Positions 9,292 to 19,334 are shown, counted from the first letter of the stretch. The stretch: 64,000 nucleotides of DNA from Luteibacter flocculans (GCF_023612255.1 NZ_CP063231.1:2028001-2092000), one strand, 5' to 3'. Notes: generated by a model not told the origin, from the letters alone. Made by a program: numbers and translations.

Positions 9292-10556
9292 CGGGAGAAT
9301 TCCTTGGAGGTGCCATCGATCCCATCGGTCAGGCGACCGGCGGCGGCGAGATAGTCGAACCAGGCCTGCCACGTCTGGCTTTCCAGCGTGATACCGGACA
9401 GTGCGGTGTCGAGGCTTTGCTTGAGTTGCACGAGGTAATCCGAGGTACCGATTTCACCGGCCTGCCACAGTTTTTCGAGTGTCGTTGCGCGTTCGTCGAA
9501 GGCGCTGGCACGACTCTGGCGAAACGACACCGCGGCAGCTCGCAGCGCGACATAGCTGGCTCGGGCCTGCGTGAGCGCTGCATCCGTACGCAAACTGACG
9601 GCACGACGTGACGCGAACGCCGCATCCGCGTCGGCCTGCGCCGCCGATATAGCGGCTCGTCCCGTGTCGCGCACGGGGATCGGCATGGAAATGCTCACAC
9701 CAATGACGGCATCGGAGCGCGTGCCGCTGCGAACGCGGCCACCCGTCACGCTCAGGGTGGGATCGGGGCGTCGGGCACGTTCCGCCACGACAACGCCGGC
9801 TTCGGCGCGGTCCTGCTCGGCCTGCGCCTGAATCCGTTCAAGCCGATCAGCTGCAGCCACCGGCACGATTGCATCGGCCTCCGGCGGAAGGGCCTGCGGC
9901 ATGGCCGGCAAGCTGCGCTGGTTATCGCCGTCGATGGCGGCGAGCACAGCGAGGGAACTCGCTTCCTGCCCCGCAAGCGATGCCTGTTGTACCTGCGCCT
10001 CGCCCAGGGCCAACCCGGCGAGGTCGCGCTCGGTGGTGCTGATGTCTCCCACCTTCAGCCGCTGCGCCGCCAGTTCGTCGAAGCGTGCCATCAAGGCGAC
10101 GCGACGCCGGCCCAGCTCGCTTTGCTTGTGGGCGAGCGTCGCACCGACCCACGCCTTGAGCCAGTCCGCGGCAATGTCACGGCGTTCGCGTGCCAGGGCA
10201 GCTTGCTTGGCTCTTACTTCGGCATCGCTCTCCGCGACGCGGGCCCGACGCTTTCCGGACAGATCCAGCGCCAGGCTTGCACCGGCGGTCCGCCGATCGA
10301 CGTCCGCGTTTTCGCCCTCCAGTTGCACCGAAGGGTTGTAGATCGGCTGGTCGGCCGCACGCGCACGTGCCTGCGCGGCACGCAGCTCGGCTTCGGCCAC
10401 CTGCAACCGCGGACTTTTCGACCACACGTTGCGAACCGCTGTCTCAACCGCCGGGGACGGCAGGACCGCGGCATCGTCCTGATAGGGCACGGCAGAAACG
10501 GTGGCGACAAAAAACACGCACACGGCGCCCCAGGGCGCTGTACGCCAAAACGACAT
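9288..10556 (-). CDS. czcC: TolC-family outer-membrane efflux protein (CzcC-like)
   Basis: A 422-residue outer-membrane channel protein of the TolC/CzcC type and first gene of the three-component pump set. A signal peptide is visible (residues 1-22, ending VSAVP), followed by long helical stretches rich in Ala, Gln and Arg (AEAELRAAQARARAA), repeated twice as in the family. A GGAG ribosome site precedes the start at suitable distance. The operon order is czcC, czcB, czcA on the minus strand, all overlapping. Confidence 0.9.
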   Translation of the reverse strand: MSFWRTAPWGAVCVFFVATVSAVPYQDDAAVLPSPAVETAVRNVWSKSPRLQVAEAELRAAQARARAADQPIYNPSVQLEGENADVDRRTAGASLALDLSGKRRARVAESDAEVRAKQAALARERRDIAADWLKAWVGATLAHKQSELGRRRVALMARFDELAAQRLKVGDISTTERDLAGLALGEAQVQQASLAGQEASSLAVLAAIDGDNQRSLPAMPQALPPEADAIVPVAAADRLERIQAQAEQDRAEAGVVVAERARRPDPTLSVTGGRVRSGTRSDAVIGVSISMPIPVRDTGRAAISAAQADADAAFASRRAVSLRTDAALTQARASYVALRAAAVSFRQSRASAFDERATTLEKLWQAGEIGTSDYLVQLKQSLDTALSGITLESQTWQAWFDYLAAAGRLTDGIDGTSKEFSR

Positions 10557-10628
10557 AAGAAGAATCTCCTGAAACCATCAACGATCGACGCGCCGGCAAG
10601 GCCGGTCATGCGTCGGACACGAGGGGTT

Positions 10629-11015
10629 TCAGGCGATCGGAGGGCGCAGCAGCGAAGACGCGGCCGGGTAAGGCGGCGCCTCGGGGAGGTGGCTCACGAC
10701 CTCAGGCAAACGGATGAGGGTCGCCACCGCATGGGACGCCATCGGCAACGCCGCACCGTGTGCACAGGCGCAATGGCAGCCGTTGCCTTCATCGAGGAGA
10801 CAGATCTCTGTGTCGCCGGATGAAGCGACATCGGCCTGCACGGCAGCCACGGCAAGCGTGTGGCCGCTGGACGGCGAAACCGAGACCAGTGCAGGACCAT
10901 CGAGCACACAGACGGTGCTCGCCGCGATCTTGATCATCAGTGCCGCGAACAACAGCACCCAGCCACCCTTATGGCGGCGCAGGCGCTGAAGCAACGTGGG
11001 CACGTGACGTGTCAT
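10629..11015 (-). CDS. Small membrane/periplasmic protein with Cys-His cluster, head of czc operon
   Basis: A 128-residue protein in the reading direction of the czc genes, 72 bases upstream of czcC. A basic N-terminus is followed by one hydrophobic segment (about residues 15-35), then a soluble part with the cluster CLLDEGNGCHCACAHG. Position and Cys/His content suggest metal sensing or handling, comparable in place to CzcI-type leader-gene products, but I see no clear homology to a named family. The start at 11015 (MTRHVPTLLQRL) is chosen because the membrane segment follows; the ribosome site is weak, and an upstream ATG at 11090 is possible. Confidence 0.6.
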   Translation of the reverse strand: MTRHVPTLLQRLRRHKGGWVLLFAALMIKIAASTVCVLDGPALVSVSPSSGHTLAVAAVQADVASSGDTEICLLDEGNGCHCACAHGAALPMASHAVATLIRLPEVVSHLPEAPPYPAASSLLRPPIA

Positions 11016-11110
11016 GAGTGGGATGGTAGCCAGAACACGGGCCTTGGGTCCACCGATGCTCCGGTACGCGCCGATAGGACGCAACGTCATGCGCGTATAA
11101 AGCGCCTCAG

Positions 11111-11124
11111 TTGACTGAGATCAA
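11111..11124. promoter_or_regulatory. FNR/Anr-type box upstream of pntAA
   Basis: TTGACTGAGATCAA matches the FNR consensus TTGAT-N4-ATCAA in 9 of 10 fixed positions and is embedded in a longer dyad (CAGTTGA/TCAACTG, 11108-11127). It lies 56 bases upstream of the pntAA start. Direction of control and binding are inferred from the motif alone. Confidence 0.55.
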
Positions 11125-11179
11125 CTGTCTCATCCGTGCAACTGACAGACTTTCTACGAAGTAGACACAGGACTGCCGG

Positions 11180-12313
11180 ATGTCGCTCAAGATTGCCGTA
11201 CTGAAGGAAGTGGGCTCTAACGAACGTCGCGTTGCGATGGTGCCCGTACTGGTCAAACGTCTCACCAAGCTGGGGGCGAGCCTCGCGCTGCAGACGGGAG
11301 CTGGCGTCGCCGCTGGGTTCGCCGACGCGGACTATGTGGGCGCCACGACAGTGGACGATCCACTGCGAGTGGTGGCCGATGCCGACATCGTCCTCGCGGT
11401 ACAGGCGCCGTCGGCAGCCGTGATCGCGGCGATGAAGCCCGGTGCCGTACTTGCCAGCTTCGTCTATCCGCAGAAGCACGCCGATCTGCTGGAACCGCTG
11501 TGTGAACGCCACATCAGCGCTTTCGCACTCGAAACCGTGCCGCGCATCAGCCGTGCCCAGGCGCTCGATGCGCTGTCCAGCCAGGCGACCTTGGCCGGCT
11601 ATTACGCACCGCTGCTGGGCGCGGTACACCTCCCACGCATCTTGCCGATGATGACCACGGCCGTCGGATCGCTGCGTGCTGCCCGCGTGCTGGTGATGGG
11701 TTTGGGCGTGGCCGGGTTGCAGGCGTTGGCGACCGCGCACCGCCTGGGTGCGATCACGGAAGGCTACGATGTGCGACCCGAAACGAAGGAGCAGGCGCAG
11801 TCGGTAGGCGCCAAGTTCGTCGACACGGGTGTGGATGGACGTGGCGAAGGAGGTTACGCGCGCGAACTCACGGCCGAAGAGCAGGCGCGAACCCAGGACG
11901 CATTGACGCTGCACATCCAGCAGGCCGACCTGGTGATTACCACGGCCAATGTGCCGGGGCGCACCGCGCCGCGCTTGATATCGCGTGTGCAGATCGAGGG
12001 CATGAAGCCCGGTTCGGTCATCGTCGACCTGGCAGCGGAGAGCGGTGGCAACTGCGAGGGCACGGTACCTGGCGAGACCACGACCGTCGGACGGGCCACC
12101 ATCCTCGCGCCGCTCAACGTACCGTCGCTGCTTGCTCAGCATGCCAGCGAGCTTTATGCAAAGAACCTGCTGAGCCTGCTCGACCTGATCGTCAAGGACG
12201 GTGCGCTGTCGCTGGATCTTGGCGATGAAGTGGTGGCGGGCACGCTGCTGACCCACGCCGGTGAGATCCGCCAGCCGGCGGCCCGGCGCCTCGTCGAAAA
12301 CGTTACGCCCTGA
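11180..12313 (+). CDS. pntAA: NAD(P) transhydrogenase subunit alpha, part 1
   Basis: A 377-residue soluble NAD(H)-binding subunit of the proton-translocating transhydrogenase, which exchanges hydride between NADH and NADP+ at the membrane. The N-terminus IAVLKEVGSNERRVAMVP is the alanine dehydrogenase/PNT domain signature. A Rossmann motif GLGVAGLQALA lies near residue 175 and VDLAAESGGN near 283. It is the split form, with the membrane part encoded by the next gene. It starts an apparent operon pntAA-pntAB-pntB, followed by the aldehyde and alcohol dehydrogenase genes on the same strand. Confidence 0.95.
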   Translation: MSLKIAVLKEVGSNERRVAMVPVLVKRLTKLGASLALQTGAGVAAGFADADYVGATTVDDPLRVVADADIVLAVQAPSAAVIAAMKPGAVLASFVYPQKHADLLEPLCERHISAFALETVPRISRAQALDALSSQATLAGYYAPLLGAVHLPRILPMMTTAVGSLRAARVLVMGLGVAGLQALATAHRLGAITEGYDVRPETKEQAQSVGAKFVDTGVDGRGEGGYARELTAEEQARTQDALTLHIQQADLVITTANVPGRTAPRLISRVQIEGMKPGSVIVDLAAESGGNCEGTVPGETTTVGRATILAPLNVPSLLAQHASELYAKNLLSLLDLIVKDGALSLDLGDEVVAGTLLTHAGEIRQPAARRLVENVTP

Positions 12314-12336
12314 CATCCCATTCAAGGAATCCAACC

Positions 12337-12654
12337 ATGAGCATCGACTTGTCGATGAGCTGGCTGATCGCGCTCTACGTGTTCATGCTGGCCGCCTTTA
12401 CCGGCTACGAAGTGATAAGCCGGGTGCCATCCATCCTGCATACGCCGTTGATGTCCGGGTCCAACTTCGTTCACGGCATCGTCGTGGTCGGTGCGTTGCA
12501 CGCTCTGTTCAATGCCAGCACCGTGACTGGCCAGATCATCGGCTTCGTCGGCGTGCTGCTTGGCGCGGGTAACGCGGCCGGTGGTTATGTGGTGACCGAT
12601 CGCATGCTCGCGATGTTCAAGCCGAGCACCCCCGCACCGGCCGGAAAGGAGTAG
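12337..12654 (+). CDS. pntAB: NAD(P) transhydrogenase subunit alpha, part 2
   Basis: A 105-residue membrane subunit with about three transmembrane helices. It carries the conserved GYEVISRVPSILHTPLMSG stretch at about residues 23-42. This is the short second half of the alpha subunit in organisms with a split PntA. It lies 23 bases after pntAA and 4 bases before pntB, with a ribosome site (AAGGA) ahead of the ATG. Confidence 0.95.
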   Translation: MSIDLSMSWLIALYVFMLAAFTGYEVISRVPSILHTPLMSGSNFVHGIVVVGALHALFNASTVTGQIIGFVGVLLGAGNAAGGYVVTDRMLAMFKPSTPAPAGKE

Positions 12655-12658
12655 GCCC

Positions 12659-14068
12659 ATGTGGCAGTTGCTGGTCGAAGTCAGCGGGTTTGCAGCCGCG
12701 CTGTTGTTCATTCTGGGCCTGAAGCGGATGTCCTCGCCGACGACGGCGTTGCACGGCATCGTGCTGGCCGGTGTAGGCATGCTCGTCGCGGTGGTCGCCA
12801 GTTTCGGCTATCTGGCCGACGTGGAAGGTCCGGCGCGTGAGCACCGTCTGGTCAACGTGGCACTCGCGCTGCTCGCGCTTGGCATCGGCGTGGGTTGGGC
12901 CTGGTATCGCGGCAAGCGGGTCGAGATCACGGCCATGCCGCAGATGGTGGCGTTGTACAACGGCATGGGTGGTGGCGCCGCGGCAGCAGTGGCTGCAGTG
13001 GAATTGACGGGGCCGCATGACGGCAGCCTGCTCTCGGTGAGCGTGACCACGGTGGGTGCGCTCATCGGTTCGGTGTCCCTGACCGGCTCGCTGATTGCGT
13101 GGGCCAAGCTCGACGGGCGCATGAGCAGTGCATGGCGGTTCAAGGGGCAGGGTGCCTTCAATGCCTTGGTGCTGGTGGCGACCCTCGTCTGCGGCGGGCT
13201 GATCCTCGCCGGCATCGGCGCACCGATGACCTGGCTGGCCTTGTTCTTCCTTGGCGCATTGGCCCTCGGCGTACTGATGACGTTGCCCATCGGCGGCGCC
13301 GACATGCCGGTGGTGATCTCGCTGTACAACGCCTTCACCGGTCTGGCGGTCGGCCTGGAAGGCTACGCGCTGCAGAATCCGGCATTGATGATCGCCGGCA
13401 TGGTGGTCGGTTCGGCCGGCACGCTGTTGACCCTGCTGATGGCCAAGGCCATGAACCGCTCCTTGGCGAACGTGTTGTTCAGCCGCTTCGGCGAGGTAGC
13501 AGCGGAAGCGCAAGGCGACGTCGCCGGCCGGCTCAAGCCCACCGACGCGTCGGATGCAGCGGTGACCATGCGCTACGCCGGCAGTGTGATCGTGATCCCC
13601 GGCTATGGACTGGCGGTCGCGCAGGCACAGGCCAAGCTCTACGAGTTCGTGAAACTGCTGCAGAGCGGTGGCGTGGATGTGAAGTTCGCGATCCACCCCG
13701 TGGCCGGACGCATGCCGGGTCACATGAACGTGCTGCTGGCCGAAGCCGGCGTGCCCTATGACCTCATCTACGACATGGAAGACATCAACGACAGCTTTGC
13801 CAACACCGACGTGGTGCTGGTGATCGGTGCCAACGACGTGGTGAATCCCGCCGCGCGTACCGACAAGAGTTCACCGATCTACGGCATGCCCATCCTCAAT
13901 GCCGACAAGGCGCATCAGATCTACGTCATCAAGCGCGGGCAGGGCAAAGGCTATGCCGGCGTGGAGAACCTTCTGTTCTACGGCGACAACTGCAACATGG
14001 TCTACGGCGACGCGCTGGCGGTGCTCACGGGCATGGTCCAAGCGGTCAAGGAGCTTCCTGCCGGCTGA
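12659..14068 (+). CDS. pntB: NAD(P) transhydrogenase subunit beta
   Basis: A 469-residue subunit with an N-terminal block of eight or nine membrane helices (residues 1-265) and a C-terminal NADP(H)-binding domain. Conserved sites include GYGLAVAQAQ (about 307-316), HPVAGRMPGHMNVLLAEA, and VIGANDVVNPAA near residue 390. With PntAA and PntAB it couples proton re-entry to NADPH formation. AAAGGAG precedes its start within the end of pntAB. Confidence 0.95.
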   Translation: MWQLLVEVSGFAAALLFILGLKRMSSPTTALHGIVLAGVGMLVAVVASFGYLADVEGPAREHRLVNVALALLALGIGVGWAWYRGKRVEITAMPQMVALYNGMGGGAAAAVAAVELTGPHDGSLLSVSVTTVGALIGSVSLTGSLIAWAKLDGRMSSAWRFKGQGAFNALVLVATLVCGGLILAGIGAPMTWLALFFLGALALGVLMTLPIGGADMPVVISLYNAFTGLAVGLEGYALQNPALMIAGMVVGSAGTLLTLLMAKAMNRSLANVLFSRFGEVAAEAQGDVAGRLKPTDASDAAVTMRYAGSVIVIPGYGLAVAQAQAKLYEFVKLLQSGGVDVKFAIHPVAGRMPGHMNVLLAEAGVPYDLIYDMEDINDSFANTDVVLVIGANDVVNPAARTDKSSPIYGMPILNADKAHQIYVIKRGQGKGYAGVENLLFYGDNCNMVYGDALAVLTGMVQAVKELPAG

Positions 14069-14153
14069 GCCCGACGCAGGCCACCCCGTCCCCCCACTAT
14101 CTGTCCGCCCGTCGGGCCATCGATGACACGGACGCACTCAGAAGAGGCCAAAC

Positions 14154-15545
14154 ATGTCTTACGCAACCACCAACCCCTACACCGGCGAAACCGTCAAGAC
14201 GTTCGCCAATGCCACCGATACTGAGATCGCGCAGACCCTGGACAAGGCTCACGCCATGTTCGACGCCTGGAAGGACGTCAGCGTTGCCGATCGTGTGAAA
14301 GTCCTGCAGAAGGCGGCGGATCTGCTGCGCAAGAACCACACCGAGTACGCAAAGATCCTGACGCTCGAGATGGGCAAAGTGATCGGCGAGGCGGAAGGTG
14401 AAGTGGAGCTGTCCGCGCAGATTCTCGAGTACTACGTCGAGAACGCCGAGAAGCTTCTGGCGCCGGAAAAGCTGCCCAGCAAGCACCCTTCCTATACCGA
14501 TTCGTGGGTCGAGTTCGTGCCGCAGGGCATTCTGCTCGTGGTCGAGCCGTGGAATTTTCCGTACTACCAGATCGTGCGCATCGCTGCGCCGCAGCTGGCG
14601 GCCGGTAATGTGATCATCCTCAAGCATGCCTCCAATGTCCCGCAGTGCGCGGCTGCGTTCGAGCGCCTGTTCCGCGAAGCGGGCCTTCCGGAGGGCGGCT
14701 TCACCAACGTGTACGCCACCCGCGATCAACTCAAGACGATCATTGAAGACCCACGCGTGCAGGGCGTGGCACTGACGGGTTCCGAAGGTGCCGGTGCTGT
14801 GGTTGCCTCGCAGGCCGGCCAGGCACTGAAGAAGTCGACGATGGAACTCGGCGGTGCCGACGCGTTTGTCGTGCTGGCCGACGCCGATCTAGACAAGGCA
14901 GTGCAATGGGCGGTCACCGGCCGTCATTGGAACGCCGGCCAGGTGTGCTGCTCGTCAAAGCGCATCATCGTGCTCGATGCGATCTATGACGCGTTCCTGG
15001 CGAAGTACAAGGCGGGTGTCGCCACCTTGAAGGCGGGCGATCCGATGGACCCGACCACTACGCTGGCACCGCTGTCGTCGCAGGGCGCGGTGGATGATTT
15101 GAAGGCCCAGGTCGAAAAGGCCGTGGCACATGGTGCCAAGGTCGAAGCGATCGGTGCGGAAGTGCCCTCCAAGGGCGCGTTCTTCCGCCCGGTACTGCTC
15201 AGCAACGTTGCCGAGGACAACCCGGCGCGCTATTGGGAGTTCTTTGGCCCGGTATCGCAGGTGATTCGCGCCAAGGACGAGGCCGACGCCGTCCGTATCG
15301 CCAACGACTCGCCGTTCGGGCTTGGCGGTTCGGTATTCACCACCAACATCAAGCACGGCGTCGAAGTCGCGCAGAAGATCTCCACGGGCATGGTCTACAT
15401 CAACCATCCCACGGGCGTCGCGGCCGACCTGCCGTTTGGCGGCGTCCGCCGCTCCGGTTATGGCCGCGAACTGGTGGGCTTCGGCATCAAGGAGTTCGTG
15501 AACCACAAACTGATCGCCGTGACCGACATCGACGGCGCGTTCTGA
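14154..15545 (+). CDS. Succinate-semialdehyde dehydrogenase-like aldehyde dehydrogenase
   Basis: A 463-residue aldehyde dehydrogenase. The general base Glu is in MELGGADAFVVL (about residue 226) and the nucleophile Cys is in NAGQVCCSSKR (about residue 260). The N-terminal TTNPYTGETVKTF and VVEPWNFPYYQ are typical of the Sad/GabD-like group that oxidises succinate semialdehyde and related aldehydes. The ribosome site AGAGG precedes the ATG. It follows pntB by 85 bases and precedes an alcohol dehydrogenase by 42, suggesting a joint alcohol-to-acid or redox-balancing role. The exact substrate is inferred from the subfamily. Confidence 0.85.
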   Translation: MSYATTNPYTGETVKTFANATDTEIAQTLDKAHAMFDAWKDVSVADRVKVLQKAADLLRKNHTEYAKILTLEMGKVIGEAEGEVELSAQILEYYVENAEKLLAPEKLPSKHPSYTDSWVEFVPQGILLVVEPWNFPYYQIVRIAAPQLAAGNVIILKHASNVPQCAAAFERLFREAGLPEGGFTNVYATRDQLKTIIEDPRVQGVALTGSEGAGAVVASQAGQALKKSTMELGGADAFVVLADADLDKAVQWAVTGRHWNAGQVCCSSKRIIVLDAIYDAFLAKYKAGVATLKAGDPMDPTTTLAPLSSQGAVDDLKAQVEKAVAHGAKVEAIGAEVPSKGAFFRPVLLSNVAEDNPARYWEFFGPVSQVIRAKDEADAVRIANDSPFGLGGSVFTTNIKHGVEVAQKISTGMVYINHPTGVAADLPFGGVRRSGYGRELVGFGIKEFVNHKLIAVTDIDGAF

Positions 15546-15587
15546 ACGACTGACTGACCCCCACAGATCGATACGAGGAATGTACTC

Positions 15588-16616
15588 ATGAACAAGACCA
15601 TGAAAGCCGCGGTCGTCCGTGAATTCGGCGCGCCGCTCAGAATCGAAGAAGTGCCTGTGCCGACACCGGGACTGGGTGAGGTGCTGGTAAAGATCGAAGC
15701 GTGCGGCGTATGCCACACCGACCTGCATGCCGTGGACGGCGACTGGCCGGTGAAGCCGGCGCCGCCGTTCATTCCAGGTCACGAAGGCGTCGGTTACGTC
15801 GTCGCGATCGGCCCGGGCGTTACGCACCTGAAAGAGGGCGATCGCGTGGGCGTGCCCTGGCTGTACTCAGCCTGCGGCCATTGCGAGCATTGCCTCGGTG
15901 GCTGGGAAACCTTGTGCGAGACGCAGAAGAACACGGGTTATTCGGTCAACGGCGGCTTTGCGGAATACGCCCTTGCTGCTGCCGATTATGTGGGTCATTT
16001 GCCGGACAACGTGGGCTTCGTCGAGATCGCGCCTGTGCTGTGCGCAGGCGTCACTGTCTATAAGGGCCTGAAGGTCACCGATACCCGACCGGGTCAGTGG
16101 GTCGCCATTTCCGGCATTGGCGGCCTGGGCCACATGGCGGTGCAATACGCCAAGGCGATGGGGCTCAAGGTAGCAGCAATCGATATCGACGATGCGAAGC
16201 TCGATCTCGCACGCCGGCTGGGTGCCGAGCTCACGATCAACGCGAAGCACGTCGACCCGGCGGCTTTCCTGAAGAAGGAGATCGGCGGTGCCCATGGTGC
16301 GCTGGTCACGGCCGTATCGCCGGGCGCGTTCAGCCAGGCGCTCAACATGGTGCGCCGTGGCGGTACCGTGTCGCTTAACGGCCTGCCCCCCGGCGCCTTC
16401 GACCTGTCGATCTTCAACATGGTGCTCAACGGCATCACGGTGCGTGGCTCGATCGTCGGTACCCGCCTGGACCTGCAGGAATCGTTGGACATGGCGAAGG
16501 ACGGTAAGGTGGCCGCCACCGTCACCACCGATCGCCTGGACAACATCAACGACGTGTTCAAGCGCATGCATGAGGGCAAGATCGAGGGCCGCGTGGTGCT
16601 CGATTTCGCTGCGTGA
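15588..16616 (+). CDS. adhP: Zinc-dependent alcohol dehydrogenase (AdhP type)
   Basis: A 342-residue medium-chain dehydrogenase. Catalytic zinc ligands are in [10 protein letters not shown] (Cys and His) and GHEGVG, and the four structural-zinc cysteines are in [15 protein letters not shown]. The Rossmann motif [10 protein letters not shown] is near residue 175. It matches the AdhP class, which interconverts short-chain alcohols and aldehydes with NAD+. The start [10 protein letters not shown] is preceded by GAGGAA. It is the last gene of the plus-strand run that began at pntAA and is followed by a terminator. Confidence 0.9.
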   Translation: MNKTMKAAVVREFGAPLRIEEVPVPTPGLGEVLVKIEACGVCHTDLHAVDGDWPVKPAPPFIPGHEGVGYVVAIGPGVTHLKEGDRVGVPWLYSACGHCEHCLGGWETLCETQKNTGYSVNGGFAEYALAAADYVGHLPDNVGFVEIAPVLCAGVTVYKGLKVTDTRPGQWVAISGIGGLGHMAVQYAKAMGLKVAAIDIDDAKLDLARRLGAELTINAKHVDPAAFLKKEIGGAHGALVTAVSPGAFSQALNMVRRGGTVSLNGLPPGAFDLSIFNMVLNGITVRGSIVGTRLDLQESLDMAKDGKVAATVTTDRLDNINDVFKRMHEGKIEGRVVLDFAA

Positions 16617-16756
16617 GGTAATCCAACTGCCCCTGCGGCAGAACGTGGGAATGCTCGCTGATGACGGGTATTCCCAACGCTCACAGAGCAATGAGCGGTG
16701 AGCAATGCGTCGCACCGAGGTTGATGCGGGATGGTGCGGCCAGGTTTGGGGGAGGG

Positions 16757-16786
16757 AAGCGCCCGTTATGGGCGCTTTTCTTTTTT
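16757..16786 (+). terminator. Rho-independent terminator after adhP
   Basis: An 8-base perfect stem AAGCGCCC/GGGCGCTT (16757-16764 with 16770-16777) encloses a 5-base loop and runs into a T-rich tract (TTTTCTTTTTT). It lies 140 bases after the adhP stop and ends the pnt-adh transcription unit. Confidence 0.85.
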
Positions 16787-16835
16787 GCGGAATCGCCTGG
16801 AAATGTGCTTCGCGGCTACACCGCTTCGTCGGCCT

Positions 16836-16855
16836 CTCGCCGCCATGGCGGCGAG
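16836..16855. repeat. REP-like palindrome
   Basis: A perfect 20-base palindrome built on CGCCGCCATGGCGGCG, with flanks resembling the other REP-like elements of this window (CTACACCGC before, GATGCCTCA after). It is the CCGCC-AT-GGCGG stem variant of the family. Confidence 0.6.
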
Positions 16856-16876
16856 GGGACGATGCCTCACGGCTAC

Positions 16877-17212
16877 TAGAAATACCTCGCCACCTTTATC
16901 GGCCAGGAACATTAATTCTTTAATCGTTGCTCATTATGAGTTGGCGATGGTGGCGCTAATTAATGCAAAGCAACGAATTCACGTGAATTAATAATCGAGA
17001 CAGCCTTGTCCTTCGCTGTTTTTCCGATGTGTAACTAGACACTCCTTTGGATTTCCTTAGTCACTGACAAAAATCGGCCGATATGCCATTGGCTTCAATT
17101 CGTAAAATGTCACGAATTGACAAGATGGGCATTTTGATCGAGTCAAACGACTGTTTTACGCTGGCACGGACAGTGCAATGCATGGCATGACGATCTTGGG
17201 AGAAGTCATGCC
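16877..17212 (+). promoter_or_regulatory. AT-rich control region with 9-base inverted repeat
   Basis: About 330 bases without a gene, clearly richer in A and T than the surroundings. It holds the perfect inverted repeat TCAATTCGT/ACGAATTGA (17095-17103 and 17112-17120, 8-base loop) and several TTAAT-type runs. It ends with GGGAG ahead of the ATG at 17213. It most likely carries the promoter of the chemoreceptor locus. A sequence GCCGATAT near 17077 resembles a sigma-28 minus-10 box, but no convincing partner is seen. Confidence 0.5.
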
Positions 17213-17605
17213 ATGAAGCCGAATACACTGCTGGACTCATTCGAATACGACATCAGTCGGTTCGACCCCGAGGGTGCGGGCACCGATTGGATAGGCCGGC
17301 TCGGCGAGATCGCTGCGTCGGGAAGCCATTACGCAATGTCGCATCAAGCCATGAGGCTCTTCTCCGCCACCGGGTCGAACGACGTCGACGCTGCCCTGGC
17401 GCATGCATCTAGGCTGGCGGACCTGGCGCAAGACCGGGAAATTCGCACCACGCGCGATGCTGCCGAGGCGCTCGAGGGCGCACTTGTCTCCTACGAATGC
17501 TGCGACGCCATGCAGGTAAAGCACGCGTGCGCAGACCTTATCGGGGACATGGTCGAGCGGCGTCTCATAAACACGATCCCGTGCCGATCGGCTCCGTCCC
17601 ATTGA
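17213..17605 (+). CDS. Hypothetical protein upstream of chemoreceptor
   Basis: A 130-residue, soluble, mainly alpha-helical protein that I do not recognise. It begins [18 protein letters not shown] and contains helix-rich segments ([20 protein letters not shown], then [18 protein letters not shown]) and three cysteines near residues 96-106. GGGAG lies 10 bases before the ATG. The gene is followed after about 60 bases by the methyl-accepting protein, with no terminator between, so it is probably co-transcribed and may have an accessory role in signalling. Confidence 0.65.
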   Translation: MKPNTLLDSFEYDISRFDPEGAGTDWIGRLGEIAASGSHYAMSHQAMRLFSATGSNDVDAALAHASRLADLAQDREIRTTRDAAEALEGALVSYECCDAMQVKHACADLIGDMVERRLINTIPCRSAPSH

Positions 17606-17663
17606 ATCATTCCTATTCCATCCATTGATGCGGGCGGGTGCCCGGCTGCCAAGGGGACAATGT

Positions 17664-19334
17664 ATGAGGTTCACAGTACGCGCAAAGATCTTTTCGGCCA
17701 TGGCAGTCGCCCTGGCATTGATCTGCTTTCTCGGAGTGAGTGGATTAGTCGGCGTCAAGAAGACCTACTCCCTCGTCGAAGAGATTTATAGATCCAACGT
17801 TCTCGCGATATTGGATCTGACGACGGCGCAGAAGTCCGTTGTAGATCTACGTGTCGCGCTGTTGCGTCGCATCCTGGACCCCAACCTCAAGGAAACCGGC
17901 AAACGGTTGAAAGACGACTTTGCGAACGAGTCCGCCGCATGGACACGTTTTTATTCCGCGAATATCAGCTCGGACGAAGAACGCAAGCTTGCCGAGGCCT
18001 ATATTGCCGAGCGCGCCAAGACCTATCCGCTGATCGAGAAGGAACTGGCCATGCTCGAAGCGGGGCGGCCGACGGAAGAGATCCAGAGGATGCAGGTCGA
18101 GGTGGTCGGACCTGCGATCGGTCGACTGTCCAGCTTTGCCGATGAACTGGTGCGTGTAAACACCGAGCAGGCTAATGACGCTGCGAAGCAGGCGGAAGGA
18201 CGCTACGCCGAGACGCGTTATCTATCCATCGGCGCCCTCGTGGTCAGCGTGATCTCACTCTTGGCGGTGGCCGTTCTACTCGCACGCATGGTGCTCGTTC
18301 CGTTGAACAAGGCGCGTACCCTGGCGCAGGCCATCGAAGGCGGTCGTCTCAACAATGCCACGCAAGTAACGGGCAATGACGAGTTCACCGACACGCTCAG
18401 GGCCTTGGATACGATGGACAAGCGGCTGGCGGACATCGTTACCGACGTCCGCTACATCTCCCAGCAGGTGTCATCATCGGCTGGCGACATTGCCCAGGGC
18501 AACGACGATCTCTCCCAGCGCACCCAGGAGCAGGCCAGCTCGCTCGAAGAGACCGCAGCGTCGATGGAGCAACTGGCGGCTGCCGTGAAACAGAATGCGG
18601 ATGGCGCCGAACAGGCCCGTCAACTTGCCATGCGCGTGCGTGGCGATGCCGAGTCGGGCAGTCAGGTCTCGGCCGAGGCAGCCGAGGCCATGGGCCAGAT
18701 TACCCAAGCCAGCAAGCAGATCGGCGCCATCGTCACGCTCATCGATGAAATCGCTTTCCAGACGAACCTGCTGGCCCTTAACGCAGCCGTAGAGGCAGCG
18801 CGTGCCGGCGACCAAGGCAGGGGCTTTGCCGTCGTGGCATCCGAGGTCCGCAACCTGGCTCAGCGCAGCGCCGCCGCGGCCAAGGACATCAAGAGCCTGG
18901 TGAATTCGACGGTCGAGCGCGTCGACGCCGGCGCATCGCTGGTGGCACGTACCGGCACGGCGCTCGAAGAGATTGCGAAGGGCGTGCGCACCGTCAGCTC
19001 GATCGTCGAAGAAATCGCCGCGGCGTCGCAGGAGCAGGCGGCCGGCATCGAACAGGTCAACAATGCCGTGGTGACGCTAGACGACGTCACACAGCAGAAC
19101 GCTGCCTTGGTCGAAGAGGCCAGTGCGGCCAGCAAGAATGCCTCCGATCTATCGCAGGAGCTTCTGCGCAAGGTGGCTTTCTTCTCGGTGGAGGGTAAGG
19201 AACAGGATGTCGTTGCCAAGCCCGCTCGGACCGTGACGCGGCAAGAGGCGCCGGTGCCGACCATGGCTTCGTCGTTCCGTTCCGCTCCCGCCATGGCCAC
19301 GGCGGGCGATGGTGCCGTTTGGAAGGAGTTCTGA
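17664..19334 (+). CDS. Methyl-accepting chemotaxis protein
   Basis: A 556-residue transmembrane chemoreceptor. It has TM1 (about residues 11-31), a periplasmic four-helix-bundle type sensor (32-187), TM2 (188-210), a HAMP region and a cytoplasmic signalling hairpin whose tip reads [21 protein letters not shown]. The C-terminus ends VWKEF, which fits the xWxxF pentapeptide that tethers the CheR methyltransferase and CheB in high-abundance receptors. Start at 17664 follows AAGGGG; the longer frame from 17625 is rejected because it lacks a ribosome site. The next small gene begins one base after its stop. The ligand is unknown. Confidence 0.92.
   Translation: MRFTVRAKIFSAMAVALALICFLGVSGLVGVKKTYSLVEEIYRSNVLAILDLTTAQKSVVDLRVALLRRILDPNLKETGKRLKDDFANESAAWTRFYSANISSDEERKLAEAYIAERAKTYPLIEKELAMLEAGRPTEEIQRMQVEVVGPAIGRLSSFADELVRVNTEQANDAAKQAEGRYAETRYLSIGALVVSVISLLAVAVLLARMVLVPLNKARTLAQAIEGGRLNNATQVTGNDEFTDTLRALDTMDKRLADIVTDVRYISQQVSSSAGDIAQGNDDLSQRTQEQASSLEETAASMEQLAAAVKQNADGAEQARQLAMRVRGDAESGSQVSAEAAEAMGQITQASKQIGAIVTLIDEIAFQTNLLALNAAVEAARAGDQGRGFAVVASEVRNLAQRSAAAAKDIKSLVNSTVERVDAGASLVARTGTALEEIAKGVRTVSSIVEEIAAASQEQAAGIEQVNNAVVTLDDVTQQNAALVEEASAASKNASDLSQELLRKVAFFSVEGKEQDVVAKPARTVTRQEAPVPTMASSFRSAPAMATAGDGAVWKEF

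Noticed and set aside
11087-12334. Minus-strand open frame (415 codons) across pntAA
   Set aside because: Antisense shadow of a fully conserved transhydrogenase subunit; the His/Arg-rich product has no domain.
17060-17085. Sigma-28-like promoter (GCCGATAT) before the chemoreceptor locus
   Set aside because: The minus-10 resembles the consensus, but no acceptable TAAA-type minus-35 lies at the right distance.
17134-17146. FNR-like sequence TTGATCGAGTCAA in the chemoreceptor leader
   Set aside because: The spacer between half-sites is 3, not 4, bases, which breaks the FNR geometry.
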